Shown piece after piece: positions 28,975 through 37,852 of a DNA stretch of 64,000 bases. This DNA is from Anaerocolumna sp. AGMB13025 (GTDB taxonomy: Bacteria; Bacillota; Clostridia; Lachnospirales; Lachnospiraceae): NCBI RefSeq assembly GCF_029689925.1, contig NZ_CP121445.1, positions 2,907,001 to 2,971,000 of the forward strand, given 5' to 3'. The position numbers and the translations under genes are program-made. The stretch's first letter is position 1. The number at the start of each line of letters is the position of its first letter. The notes beneath the pieces were generated by a model. The model was given only the letters and a program-made list of their open reading frames with translations, had not been told where the DNA came from and ran no database searches.

Positions 28975-29114
28975 GTCAGATTTTTTACTTGATTCCTTGT
29001 ATGGATGAAAGTGTCAAAGGCTTGCTCTGTCTTTAGTGATTCATAAACCAACTCGGCTGTATTCATAGGATTCCTGTCAAGTAAAAAGCTATTAAATTTC
29101 AAAGTCTAAACTAC

Positions 29115-29366
29115 GATTTGAGAGTCAAAAGCCTCAAAAAACTTAATTAATGAATAACCCGGTATATATATTCATTTTGTCGTAGACCGGCTGACAAGGC
29201 TGTTTATGTCCGACTAGAGACTCAGCAAAAAGCTGAGCAGTGCGATGCTTTTTGCATCTATGAGGCTCTACAAAGGACATGCCGCAGGAAGGTAAGGTAG
29301 ACAAAATGAATATATATACCGGGTTATTCATTTTACAACCTAAATTAGGCTTTTGACTCTCAAATC
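29115..29366. repeat. 252-bp fold-back with perfect arms
   Basis: The outer arms GATTTGAGAGTCAAAAGCCT (29115-29134) and its exact complement (29347-29366) are 20 bp. A second pair of arms, 33 bp and perfect, lies at 29149-29181 and 29300-29332. Two small hairpins sit in the centre: CTCAGC/GCTGAG (29221-29237) and GATGC/GCATC (29244-29258). The element is inserted between copies of a CAAAGTCTAA-containing tandem unit. Confidence 0.9.
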
Positions 29367-29368
29367 AA

Positions 29369-29432
29369 CTATAAAATATCAAAGTCTAAGCTATAAAATT
29401 TTCAATGTCTAAGCCATGAAATTTCAAAGTCT
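29369..29432. repeat. Tandem repeat, three units of 21-23 bp
   Basis: Units of the type CTATAAAATATCAAAGTCTAAG repeat head to tail. A fourth copy lies left of the fold-back at 29091-29110. The fold-back element therefore splits an older array. Confidence 0.75.
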
Positions 29433-29435
29433 ATA

Positions 29436-29495
29436 TTGACAAATAACGCAGGAAAGATTAAAATTTTAATAGACTAAAGTATAAACCAAAGTATA
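29436..29495 (+). promoter_or_regulatory. Promoter and operator-like repeat of hypE-hypD
   Basis: TTGACA (29436-29441) and TAAAAT (29459-29464) are 17 bases apart. From 29472, GACTAAAGTATAAACCAAAG plus TAT repeats the operator-like sequence seen at 20620 and 37664. Confidence 0.75.
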
Positions 29496-29506
29496 AAGGA
29501 GAAAAG

Positions 29507-30421
29507 ATGGGTAAACCACTCATTACAGATATTCAAAAGTATTCAATCCATGATGGCAGCGGTATTCGGACCACGATATTTTTTAAAGGATGTCCCCTGT
29601 GCTGTATCTGGTGCCATAATCCGGAAACCCAGAAGTTTTCACCACAGTTGTTGTTTAACCAAGAAACCTGTACTGGCTGCGGCAGTTGTATAAACGCTTG
29701 TCCCAAGGCTGCAATTACTCTTAAATGGGGCATAGCGGCTACTAAATTATCAGAGTGCAACGGCTGCGGCAGTTGCGTGGAGTACTGTCTTCAAAACATC
29801 CGAACACTGGCAGGAGAATACTATACTGTAGATGAACTAATTAGGGAAATAGAAAAAGATAAAGTGTTTTATGAACAATCAAAGGGCGGGGTAACCTTAT
29901 CCGGCGGTGAAGTGCTGGCTCAGGATACCGCCTACATAATGGAACTATTAACAAAACTCTATCGTAAGGGATACCGGGTGAATATTGATACTTCCGGCTA
30001 TGCCCCTTTTTCTGTATTAAAAGATATGGTACCCATGGTAGATACCTTTTTGTACGATATTAAAATTCTGGATACAGCATTACATAAAAAATATACAGGA
30101 GTGGGCAGTGAACGTATTTTAGAGAATTTGAAACGCTTAAGTCAGGAGAAAGCTTCCATATGGATACGAATACCCGTAATTGAGGGGGTTAATGCCACTA
30201 CCGAGCAGATGGAACAAATTGCGATATTTTTAAAAGAAAACCATATATCTTTTAGTCAAATAAACCTGCTGCCATATCATGATACCGGAAGCAGCAAATA
30301 TAAGCGGCTGCAATTAATGTATCCAGGGGAGGACTTAATGACTCCAAGTAATCAAACCATGGAGACAATAAAAATAGTTTTTGAACAATATGGATTTTCT
30401 AATATTAAAATAGGAGGTTGA
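29507..30421 (+). CDS. hypE: Glycyl radical activating enzyme of HypD (HypE)
   Basis: A radical SAM enzyme of 304 residues that installs the glycyl radical on the next gene's product. The SAM cluster motif CxxxCxxC uses Cys29, Cys33 and Cys36 in KGCPLCCIWCHNPE. A ferredoxin-type insert has two four-cysteine sets (Cys55, 58, 61, 65 and Cys84, 87, 90, 94), as in activases of dehydratase-type glycyl radical enzymes. The RBS is AAGGAG. Its stop codon lies two bases before the hypD ATG. The identity as HypE rests on the neighbour being HypD. Confidence 0.93.
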   Translation: MGKPLITDIQKYSIHDGSGIRTTIFFKGCPLCCIWCHNPETQKFSPQLLFNQETCTGCGSCINACPKAAITLKWGIAATKLSECNGCGSCVEYCLQNIRTLAGEYYTVDELIREIEKDKVFYEQSKGGVTLSGGEVLAQDTAYIMELLTKLYRKGYRVNIDTSGYAPFSVLKDMVPMVDTFLYDIKILDTALHKKYTGVGSERILENLKRLSQEKASIWIRIPVIEGVNATTEQMEQIAIFLKENHISFSQINLLPYHDTGSSKYKRLQLMYPGEDLMTPSNQTMETIKIVFEQYGFSNIKIGG

Positions 30422-30423
30422 CT

Positions 30424-32796
30424 ATGGACAGAGGAATGAACAATCGTATACAGAATTTAAGGAAAACAAGTATGACCACCCCGACCCATATAGACATGGA
30501 ACGTGCTAAATTGTATACGGAAGCATATAAACAATATGAAGGCAGTGTCTCAATACCAGAACTTAGGGCATTGTCCCTTAAGTATTATTTCACCCACAAA
30601 AGCCTTTATATTGGGGAAGGTGAATTAATAGTAGGGGAAAAAGGAGACGGTCCCCAGTCCTCACCTACCTTTCCGGAACTGTGCTGTCATACAGTTGAAG
30701 ATCTCCATGTCATGAATGACAGGGATTTAATCGATTTTAAGGTAAAAGAAGAAGATTACAGTTTTCAGGAAACTACTATAATACCTTACTGGGAAAAACG
30801 TTCCATAAGATATAAAATACTAAAACATATGTCACCGGAATGGAAAAGTGCATATCAAAGCGGAATATTTACAGAGTTTATGGAGCAAAGAGGTCCCGGA
30901 CATACCGTTGGCTCGGAAAATATTTATATCAAAGGCTTTTCAGATTATAAAAAAGAGATAGAAGCAGCCATAGCGAATCTGGATTATATAAAGGATATGG
31001 AAGCTCTCGATAAGGAAAATCAATTAAAAGCTATGGCAATAGCCTGTGACGCTATTATGATTTTAGGACAGCGTTATCATGATTATGCCCTGGAACTGGA
31101 AAAACAGGAAAAGGATGAAACCAGAAAGAAAGAACTTCGGCAAATAGCCGAAAATTGTAAGGTCGTACCGGCAAATAAACCCTGTTCTTATTGGCAGGCG
31201 ATTCAGATGTACTGGTTTGTTCATTTGGGAGTAACTACAGAATTAAATCCCTGGGATGCTTATAGCCCAGGAAGACTGGATCAGCATCTTATCGGATTTT
31301 ATCTAAAAGACTTAGAAAATGGTATTCTTAACAGAGACTCTGCAAAAGAACTTTTAGAATGCCTGTGGGTGAAATTCAATAATCAGCCTGCACCGCCTAA
31401 AGTTGGTATAACTTTGAAGGAAAGCAGTACGTATACGGATTTTGCCAATATTAATACTGGAGGTATTACACCGGAAGGAGAAGATGGTGTCAATGAAGTA
31501 AGTTATCTGATACTGGAATGCATGGATGAGATGAAGCTTCTTCAGCCAAGTTCCAATGTACAAATCAGTAAGAAGACCCCAAAGGCATTTTTACTTAAGG
31601 CATGTGAAATATCCAGAAAAGGCTGGGGACAGCCGGCTTTTTATAATACGGAAGCCATTATTATGGAACTGTTAAATGCAGGAAAAACCATAACCGACGC
31701 CAGAAAAGGCGGCACCAGTGGTTGTGTGGAAACCGGAGCTTTTGGTAATGAAGCTTATATTCTAACCGGTTATTTTAACCTTCCAAAGATTTTAGAACTT
31801 ACCTTATATAACGGTTTTGATCATATGACCGGTTTACAGCTTGGATTAAAACTGGGAGAGGCAGAGGACTTTAAATCTTATGAGGAACTGTTTGAGGCTT
31901 ATAAAAAGCAGATAACTTATTTCCTTACTATAAAGCTTAAGGGTAATAATATTATTGAGAAAATCTATGGAGATTATATGCCGGTACCTCTGTTATCTGT
32001 TGTAACCAATGATTGTATCGCAAAGGGCAAAGATTATAATGCAGGCGGAGCCAGATATAATACCAATTACATCCAGGGAGTAGGTATCGGTACCATAACC
32101 GACTCTTTAGCAGCTATAAAATACAACGTCTACGACAAGAAGAAATTTACCTTAAAGGAGTTACTAGACGCCCTGAAGGAGAATTTTACCGGCAGGGAGC
32201 ATATTTTAAATCTGGTGCGCAACCATACCCCAAAATACGGCAATGATGAGGAGTATGCAGATGAGATTATGAAAGAGGTATTTACTTATTATTGTAATAG
32301 TGTCACCGGCAGACCCAATGTGAAAGGTGGATTTTATGGTATTAATATGCTGCCTACTACCTGTCACGTATATTTTGGTGATGTAATGATTGCCAGCCCC
32401 AATGGACGCCTCGCCCATAAACCAGTGTCGGAAGGTATCTCACCGGAGAAAGGTGCTGATACAAAAGGACCCACCGCCGTATTAAAGTCTGCTTCTAAAA
32501 TGGATCATCTAAAAACCGGAGGGACGCTTCTAAATCAGAAGTTTACCCCTTCTGTAGTTGCAGGGGATATTGGGCTGGAACAGATGGCTAATCTGGTAAA
32601 AGCCTATTTTGATTTAGATGGTCATCATATTCAGTTTAATGTAATTGACCGTCAAACCCTTATCAATGCACAGGAAAATCCGGAGGATTATAAAGATTTG
32701 ATTGTAAGGGTTGCCGGTTACAGCGATCATTTCCGGAATTTGAGCAAAGCCTTACAGGACGAAATCATTGAAAGAACGGAACAGACTTTTCATTAA
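30424..32796 (+). CDS. hypD: trans-4-hydroxy-L-proline dehydratase (glycyl radical enzyme HypD)
   Basis: Dehydrates trans-4-hydroxy-L-proline to pyrroline-5-carboxylate by radical chemistry; 790 residues, full length. The thiyl cysteine is Cys434 in GTSGCVETG, with Glu436 beside it. The glycyl radical is Gly765 in RVAGYSDHF. His160, Asp278, Ser334, Asp339, Phe340 and Tyr450 also fall at the numbers I remember for the Clostridioides difficile HypD active site. That agreement separates it from pyruvate formate-lyase, glycerol dehydratase and choline lyase. The start is ATG 30424 with AGGAGG at 30412-30417. Its product feeds ProC, encoded 2 kb upstream. Confidence 0.95.
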   Translation: MDRGMNNRIQNLRKTSMTTPTHIDMERAKLYTEAYKQYEGSVSIPELRALSLKYYFTHKSLYIGEGELIVGEKGDGPQSSPTFPELCCHTVEDLHVMNDRDLIDFKVKEEDYSFQETTIIPYWEKRSIRYKILKHMSPEWKSAYQSGIFTEFMEQRGPGHTVGSENIYIKGFSDYKKEIEAAIANLDYIKDMEALDKENQLKAMAIACDAIMILGQRYHDYALELEKQEKDETRKKELRQIAENCKVVPANKPCSYWQAIQMYWFVHLGVTTELNPWDAYSPGRLDQHLIGFYLKDLENGILNRDSAKELLECLWVKFNNQPAPPKVGITLKESSTYTDFANINTGGITPEGEDGVNEVSYLILECMDEMKLLQPSSNVQISKKTPKAFLLKACEISRKGWGQPAFYNTEAIIMELLNAGKTITDARKGGTSGCVETGAFGNEAYILTGYFNLPKILELTLYNGFDHMTGLQLGLKLGEAEDFKSYEELFEAYKKQITYFLTIKLKGNNIIEKIYGDYMPVPLLSVVTNDCIAKGKDYNAGGARYNTNYIQGVGIGTITDSLAAIKYNVYDKKKFTLKELLDALKENFTGREHILNLVRNHTPKYGNDEEYADEIMKEVFTYYCNSVTGRPNVKGGFYGINMLPTTCHVYFGDVMIASPNGRLAHKPVSEGISPEKGADTKGPTAVLKSASKMDHLKTGGTLLNQKFTPSVVAGDIGLEQMANLVKAYFDLDGHHIQFNVIDRQTLINAQENPEDYKDLIVRVAGYSDHFRNLSKALQDEIIERTEQTFH

Positions 32797-32865
32797 GAAA
32801 GAACAGACTAAACTATACCAAGGGCAGGACTGTCAATTATGTTCGCTTAAAAAGGAGATAATGCT

Positions 32866-35800
32866 GTGAATAATGATGTTACAAAAACCAGCCCTGACAG
32901 GGGATTGCAATTACAGTTTGATTTTACCCGGGTAAGCAGTACGATTGTGCCCGATGTATCAGAGAACGGTTATACCGGTGTAATCCGAAGTTTCGACCGT
33001 GGCGGTGCAGTAATTGTAAAAGAAGATATATATGGAAGACCCTTTCATACTCTTATGTTACCAGGAGGAGAAGACGGGGGATACCTTGAACTGCCCCGAG
33101 GAATATTAGCCAATGAAGCTGGGATAACCATCAGTTTCTGGTGCAAGATAATAGAATGTAAAGACAATCAGACCTTATTCTCTTTTGGTAAGGATACTAT
33201 GCTCTATTGTAAAATTCTCACAGGAGATGATAAAAAGGAAGTTGCTTGTATTCCCTGTGTATCAGACAGCGGTCAAAGTCAGGAACAGGCGGCAGGCCCT
33301 GATAAGAAGGTTCAGACAGATAGATGGTACCAATTCTGCATCACCTTAGAGCCGGAGGTACCCTCACTTTTTACCTTTTACCTTGATGGACAGTTAACCA
33401 GCCAATTAGATCAAAAGAAAATAAGAGCTTCTGCTTTATCTAAGGAGGACTGTTTATATTTTGGCAAAGGAATCTTTGGACTGGAGTCTGCTAAGGTTCA
33501 GGTAGCGGATTTTAGGATTTATAACCGGGTTTTACCTCTCCGGGAAGTAAGGGAATTGTTTTTTGTATCTGATGAGGATTGTATTAAGGCAGATAGAGAA
33601 TACTTAAAAGCTCAAATACCAGAGGAAGCTTCCAAAGATCTAATACTTCCGGTGACAGGTCCTTATGGTTCAAGGTTTTCTTATAGCTCTAAAGAAGAAG
33701 CGTATCTTACATCAGAGGGGAAAGTGAAGAGACCGCTTCCCGGAAAAGGGGATGCACGGGTTCATCTTAACGTAGTAATCAGCCGTGACAACATCAAAAA
33801 AAAATATGGCTGTGTGGTACGGATAAAAGCCCATCCTTCGGAAGAACAGCTGCTGCAAAAAGAAGCAGAGTCCTTAAACCTTAACCGGATCAATCATATT
33901 TATGAGGATATAGAGCTGCCACAAAGGGGAAACCTTGGTGCTGCACTGCGGTGGGAAAGTAGTGATGCTCTCGCAGTATCACCGGAAGGAGTTGTTTTTC
34001 GCGGAATTGAAACAGAGGGTAAGAAGGCAGTAATAGTAACAGCGGTTCTCTCTTATAATAAGCTGGAGTTAAGGAAACCGTTCCAGGTTAAGCTTCTGCC
34101 GGAATATAAAAGAAAATCCATTACCAGTATTCCCCTTATAAAAATAGAGACGCAGCCAGAAGTCTCCCCGGTATTGCCAAATCGCATTTGGATTGAATAT
34201 AGTGACGGTACCAAAAAGAAAGAGTTGGTTTTCTGGTCAGAGGTCTCATTAACTGATCTAAAGAAAAAAGGTGATTTTACTGTAAAAGGATATTTAAAAC
34301 AGTATCCTGGTGTTATCATACCGGCTTATATTGCAGTGCGCGACAGTTGGGTTGAAAGAAAGAAACTAGGCGGCAGCTTTGGTCTTAACAAGATAGTTTT
34401 ACGGGAAGATACTATAGTAACCCAGAACAAAAAAAGAACACTGGATTATTTAAAACTACTTGATTCGGACCGGATGCTCTATGCGTTTCGTGCTGCCTTT
34501 TCAGTGGATACTAAAAATGCAAAACCCTTAGGGGGCTGGGATGAACCCTTAGGGTTATTAAGAGGGCATTCTACCGGACATTATTTATCTGCTCTGGCTT
34601 ACGCTTTTTCCTCCACAGGTGATAAAGAGCTAAAGAAAAAAATAGATTACCTAATAGATTCCTTAAAGGAATTGCAGGATTTATCAGAGGGAAATCCTTC
34701 TGAATTTAACAGCAGATGTACGAAAGACAACACAGCCCAATCTATGTGGGGACAGTCTAGCAGGCTTTGGGGCAAAGGATATTTAAGTGCTTATCCGCCG
34801 GATCAATTTGCTCTTTTGGAGGAATATGCAACTTATCCGTCTATCTGGGCACCGTATTATACGTTACATAAAATATTGGCAGGCTTATTGGACTGTTATG
34901 AATACGGGCAGAATCAGACAGCACTAACCATAGCCTGCGGAATCGGAAACTGGGTATATGAGCGGTTATCTGTCTGTACCAGGCAGCAGCTGGGTAAGAT
35001 GTGGAGCATTTATATTGCAGGTGAATATGGCGGTATGAACGAAGCTTTGGCACGCTTATATCTAATAACGGAGGACAGTAAATATATAGCGGCAGCAGCT
35101 TTATTTGATAATCATATCGTATTTACCGGGCTTGCGAATAATAAAGATACGATAACCTCTTTGCATGCCAATCAGCATATTCCTCAGATTCTAGGTGCCT
35201 TAAAAGAATATGAGGCAACGGGAGATATTACTTATTATCGGACTGCTTATTACTTCTGGCATCTGATAACAAAACACTATGCATATTCCATAGGCGGAGT
35301 AGGAAGAGGGGAAAATTTTAAGGAAAAAGATATTTTAGCCGGTCATATAGAAGGAGATAGAAATTGTGAAACCTGTGCCGCCTATAATATGCTGAAACTG
35401 ACAAAAGAGCTGTATCTGTATGAACCAGAGAACAGTGAATATATGGATTATTATGAAAAGACTCTATTTAACCAGATTATAGCTTCCCAAAATCCTGTTA
35501 TTACTGAAACAATGCATCATGGTGTCACTTATATGCTGCCAATCGGACCCGGACAGCATAAAGAATATGGAACAGATTACCAGGAGTTTACCTGCTGCCA
35601 CGGAACGGGCATGGAAAATCATGTGAAGTACGAGGAGAGTATTTATTTTAAGAACTTATCGGAACGTAAAGTTTATATCAATCTATACATTCCTTCTATT
35701 TTGAATTGGCAGGAGGAAGAGATAGTTATAACCCAATCGGGAGGATTTGTGGCTGAGAAAACCGTTTTTACTATACATAGCAGTAAGTCATTTACCGGTT

Positions 35801-36213
35801 GCTTTCGGATCCCTGACTGGTGCAGGAGCGGATTTCGGATGGTTCTTAATGGAAGAGAGCTTGCTTGCACCGAAACGAATAAGAATTATATTACCCTAAC
35901 CAGAACCTGGACAGAGGGTGATAAATTAGTAATTTATACTCCCTATGAATTAGCCTTAGAATATACTCCGGATGATTTGGAGTTACCGGTAGCCAGTATT
36001 TTTTACGGACCATTTGTCATGGTTGGCTGCAGCAGTTTAAAAGAATGGATTACCCTAATCCTATCCCCTGATATAAAGGAGGATTTTAGTATTGCCTGGC
36101 AGGAAGGAATACCTGTGCTTAGCTATGAAGAATTGCGGTTTATCCCTATGTATGCTGCACATCATGTGGATTATCATACCTACTTTAAAATAATGATACC
36201 ATATGTAGAATAG
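32866..36213 (+). CDS. Cytoplasmic beta-L-arabinofuranosidase-like enzyme (DUF1680, GH127/GH146 type)
   Basis: A protein of 1115 residues without a signal peptide. Residues 20-240 look like a LamG/concanavalin-like sugar-binding domain, 250-490 like beta-rich linker domains, and 500-1110 like the DUF1680 catalytic region. The latter has GGWDEPLGLLRGHSTGHYLSA, then ETC (Glu835, Cys837), then TCCHGTGMENH with Cys910 and Cys911. GH127 enzymes use a zinc-bound cysteine nucleophile with one Glu and three Cys, and all four are present. Characterised relatives release L-arabinofuranose from arabinosylated hydroxyproline or plant glycans. The start is GTG 32866 with AAGGAG upstream; an ATG at 32861 reads into a stop. 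It lies 69 bases after hypD, a strong functional hint. The exact substrate is inferred. Confidence 0.85.
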   Translation: MNNDVTKTSPDRGLQLQFDFTRVSSTIVPDVSENGYTGVIRSFDRGGAVIVKEDIYGRPFHTLMLPGGEDGGYLELPRGILANEAGITISFWCKIIECKDNQTLFSFGKDTMLYCKILTGDDKKEVACIPCVSDSGQSQEQAAGPDKKVQTDRWYQFCITLEPEVPSLFTFYLDGQLTSQLDQKKIRASALSKEDCLYFGKGIFGLESAKVQVADFRIYNRVLPLREVRELFFVSDEDCIKADREYLKAQIPEEASKDLILPVTGPYGSRFSYSSKEEAYLTSEGKVKRPLPGKGDARVHLNVVISRDNIKKKYGCVVRIKAHPSEEQLLQKEAESLNLNRINHIYEDIELPQRGNLGAALRWESSDALAVSPEGVVFRGIETEGKKAVIVTAVLSYNKLELRKPFQVKLLPEYKRKSITSIPLIKIETQPEVSPVLPNRIWIEYSDGTKKKELVFWSEVSLTDLKKKGDFTVKGYLKQYPGVIIPAYIAVRDSWVERKKLGGSFGLNKIVLREDTIVTQNKKRTLDYLKLLDSDRMLYAFRAAFSVDTKNAKPLGGWDEPLGLLRGHSTGHYLSALAYAFSSTGDKELKKKIDYLIDSLKELQDLSEGNPSEFNSRCTKDNTAQSMWGQSSRLWGKGYLSAYPPDQFALLEEYATYPSIWAPYYTLHKILAGLLDCYEYGQNQTALTIACGIGNWVYERLSVCTRQQLGKMWSIYIAGEYGGMNEALARLYLITEDSKYIAAAALFDNHIVFTGLANNKDTITSLHANQHIPQILGALKEYEATGDITYYRTAYYFWHLITKHYAYSIGGVGRGENFKEKDILAGHIEGDRNCETCAAYNMLKLTKELYLYEPENSEYMDYYEKTLFNQIIASQNPVITETMHHGVTYMLPIGPGQHKEYGTDYQEFTCCHGTGMENHVKYEESIYFKNLSERKVYINLYIPSILNWQEEEIVITQSGGFVAEKTVFTIHSSKSFTGCFRIPDWCRSGFRMVLNGRELACTETNKNYITLTRTWTEGDKLVIYTPYELALEYTPDDLELPVASIFYGPFVMVGCSSLKEWITLILSPDIKEDFSIAWQEGIPVLSYEELRFIPMYAAHHVDYHTYFKIMIPYVE

Positions 36214-36394
36214 AGTTTTATGTAGTATACTTAATGTTCAGGATTCAAGGAATGATATTTTTGATACTTGCATAATCAATGCTTTCTTAAATAACTTTCT
36301 TAAATACTTTTATTGCTGATTATATTAAGTATGCCAATACAAAAATAGCAGCGAAGTTTGAATAAATATTTTTTTAACAAAAGAAAAAATATAC

Positions 36395-36424
36395 TTGACA
36401 AAAGACTAGAACGTAGTCTAGAAT
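36395..36424 (+). promoter_or_regulatory. Promoter with palindromic operator for proline racemase
   Basis: TTGACA (36395-36400) and TAGAAT (36419-36424) are 18 bases apart. Between and over them lies ACTAGAACGTAGTCTAGAA (36405-36423), with a GACTA/TAGTC inverted repeat. It is very similar to ACTAGATACGTATTAGAA upstream of the second tetR (42068-42085). The rest of 36214-36545 has no gene. Confidence 0.75.
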
Positions 36425-36482
36425 AAAGTACAAACGAATGCAGAACAGATTCAGAAGCCAAATAAGTATAGGATTATACGAC

Positions 36483-36517
36483 AAAGGTGTCACTTTATAT
36501 AAGTGACACCTTTTTTT
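36483..36517 (+). terminator. Terminator-like hairpin in the proline racemase leader
   Basis: AAAGGTGTCACTT (36483-36495) pairs with AAGTGACACC plus T run (36501-36517). Only 16 bases separate it from the RBS, so no promoter fits between. The racemase must be transcribed through it, as expected for an attenuator. Confidence 0.8.
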
Positions 36518-36545
36518 CTGGATTGGATGCCATAAGGAGGTATGC

Positions 36546-37577
36546 ATGGACCTAAAACCGAAACAGCGGTTAAATTACACCGTATTTGAAACAATAGATT
36601 CACACACAATGGGGGAACCTACCAGAATCATTACCAAAGGATTTCCAGAACTAATCGGTAACACGATGATTGAACGGAAACAGTATCTGGAAGAGCATTT
36701 TGACCATTATAGGACAGCCCTGATGTTAGAACCACGGGGACACAAAGACATGTTTGGTGCAGTCTTAACAGAACCGATCAGCAAAGAAGCTGATTTGGGG
36801 GTAATCTTTATGGATACTGGAGGTTATCTGAATATGTGCGGTCACGGAAGTATCGGTTCTTCTACGATAGCAGTTGAAACCGGTCTGGTAAAGGTTACGG
36901 AGCCCTATACAAAGATAGTGTTAGAAGCACCTGCGGGTTTAATCTATGCAAGTGTTAAAGTAGAGCATGGAAAAGCGGTGGAAGCAAGTATTCTTAATGT
37001 TCCCGCTTTTGTATACAAAAAGGATTTAGTGGTTGAAATAGCAGGATATGGGAAGGTAGAACTGGATATATCCTTTGGCGGCAGCTTTTTTGCCATGATT
37101 GATGCAGAGAAGCTAGGCTTGATCTTAAGTACAGAGAATATCACAGAGATAACAGAACTTGGGATGGAGATAATTAAAAAAGTGAATGAAGCCTTTGAAA
37201 TAAAGCACCCTTGCTTAGATATCACTACGGTGGATTTAGTTGAATTTTATTGCAGCCCCACCAATCCAGCGGCTAATAAAAAAAATGTAGTGATATTCGG
37301 AGATAGTCAGGTAGACCGGTCACCCTGCGGGACAGGGACCAGTGCAAAATTAGCATTGTTATATGCGAAAGGAGAACTAAGCATTGGAGAGGAATTCGTA
37401 TATGAAAGCATCACCGGCTCTATGTTTAAGGGCGTGATTACCAAAGAAACCAGTATCGGCGGGTATAAAGCCGTAATCCCAAAGATAACCGGCAGTGCTT
37501 ATATTACCGGATTTAACCGATGGGTGATAGATGAAACGGACCCTTTAAAGGATGGATTTATTTTTGGTAAAAGTTAG
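36546..37577 (+). CDS. prdF: Proline racemase
   Basis: Interconverts L- and D-proline; 343 residues. Both catalytic cysteines are present: Cys98 in MCGHGSIG and Cys261 in SPCGTGTSA. The second cysteine separates it from trans-3-hydroxyproline dehydratases, which have Thr there. A hydroxyproline 2-epimerase remains possible, since both share the two cysteines. The gene sits just upstream of prdC-prdA-prdB, where PrdF supplies D-proline to the reductase, so racemase is the better call. The start is ATG 36546, following AAGGAGG. It has its own promoter and a leader hairpin. Confidence 0.92.
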   Translation: MDLKPKQRLNYTVFETIDSHTMGEPTRIITKGFPELIGNTMIERKQYLEEHFDHYRTALMLEPRGHKDMFGAVLTEPISKEADLGVIFMDTGGYLNMCGHGSIGSSTIAVETGLVKVTEPYTKIVLEAPAGLIYASVKVEHGKAVEASILNVPAFVYKKDLVVEIAGYGKVELDISFGGSFFAMIDAEKLGLILSTENITEITELGMEIIKKVNEAFEIKHPCLDITTVDLVEFYCSPTNPAANKKNVVIFGDSQVDRSPCGTGTSAKLALLYAKGELSIGEEFVYESITGSMFKGVITKETSIGGYKAVIPKITGSAYITGFNRWVIDETDPLKDGFIFGKS

Positions 37578-37663
37578 GCAGGCATGAATTGAGTTAATCT
37601 AATATGTTTTCTTAAGAAGGATAATCTTTTGTGATATTGGTTTATTTTTTTTAGCCCTCAACC

Positions 37664-37687
37664 GACCGAAGTATAAAACATAGTATG
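37664..37687 (+). promoter_or_regulatory. Operator-like repeat upstream of prdC
   Basis: GACCGAAGTATAAAACATAG plus TAT matches 20620-20642 at almost every base and resembles 29472-29495. I do not see a clear -35/-10 pair beside it. The gene starts 165 bases downstream. Confidence 0.55.
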
Positions 37688-37714
37688 AATTTAAGTATAT
37701 TAAAATACTTAGAA

Positions 37715-37776
37715 AATATATAGAAGATACATAGAAGATATATAGAAATTACATAAAAACTACATAGAAACTACCC
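37715..37776. repeat. Short tandem repeat, units of 11-12 bp
   Basis: ATAGAAGATAC, ATAGAAGATAT, ATAGAAATTAC, ATAAAAACTAC and ATAGAAACTAC run head to tail between prdF and prdC. No gene lies in 37578-37852. Confidence 0.8.
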
Positions 37777-37852
37777 AGATAATAGAAGAGTATAACCTGA
37801 AAGATAATAATAGTCAGACAAGCAATACATACAGAAGGGAGTAAGGTTTAGC

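Larger units (their letters stand above)
28711..29506. other. Repeat-rich intergenic region between ppnP and hypE
   Basis: These 796 bases contain no convincing gene. In order they hold a nested palindrome of the TGTTGCAAAAT family (28771-28974), about 120 plain bases, and short tandem units of the type AAATTTCAAAGTCTAA (29091-29432). A 252-bp fold-back (29115-29366) interrupts these units. The hypE promoter (29436-29464) comes last. Confidence 0.75.

Noticed and set aside
28769..29102. Small genes on both strands over the nested palindrome (79 and 90 codons)
   Set aside because: The frames run through a repeat element and lack convincing ribosome sites; composition is that of the hairpin DNA.
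29143..29331. Minus-strand 62-codon frame beginning and ending in the same residues
   Set aside because: It lies wholly within the fold-back, and its symmetrical ends reflect the inverted repeat.
32861..32869. ATG start for the arabinofuranosidase-like gene
   Set aside because: ATG 32861 reads ATG CTG TGA; the frame needs GTG 32866.
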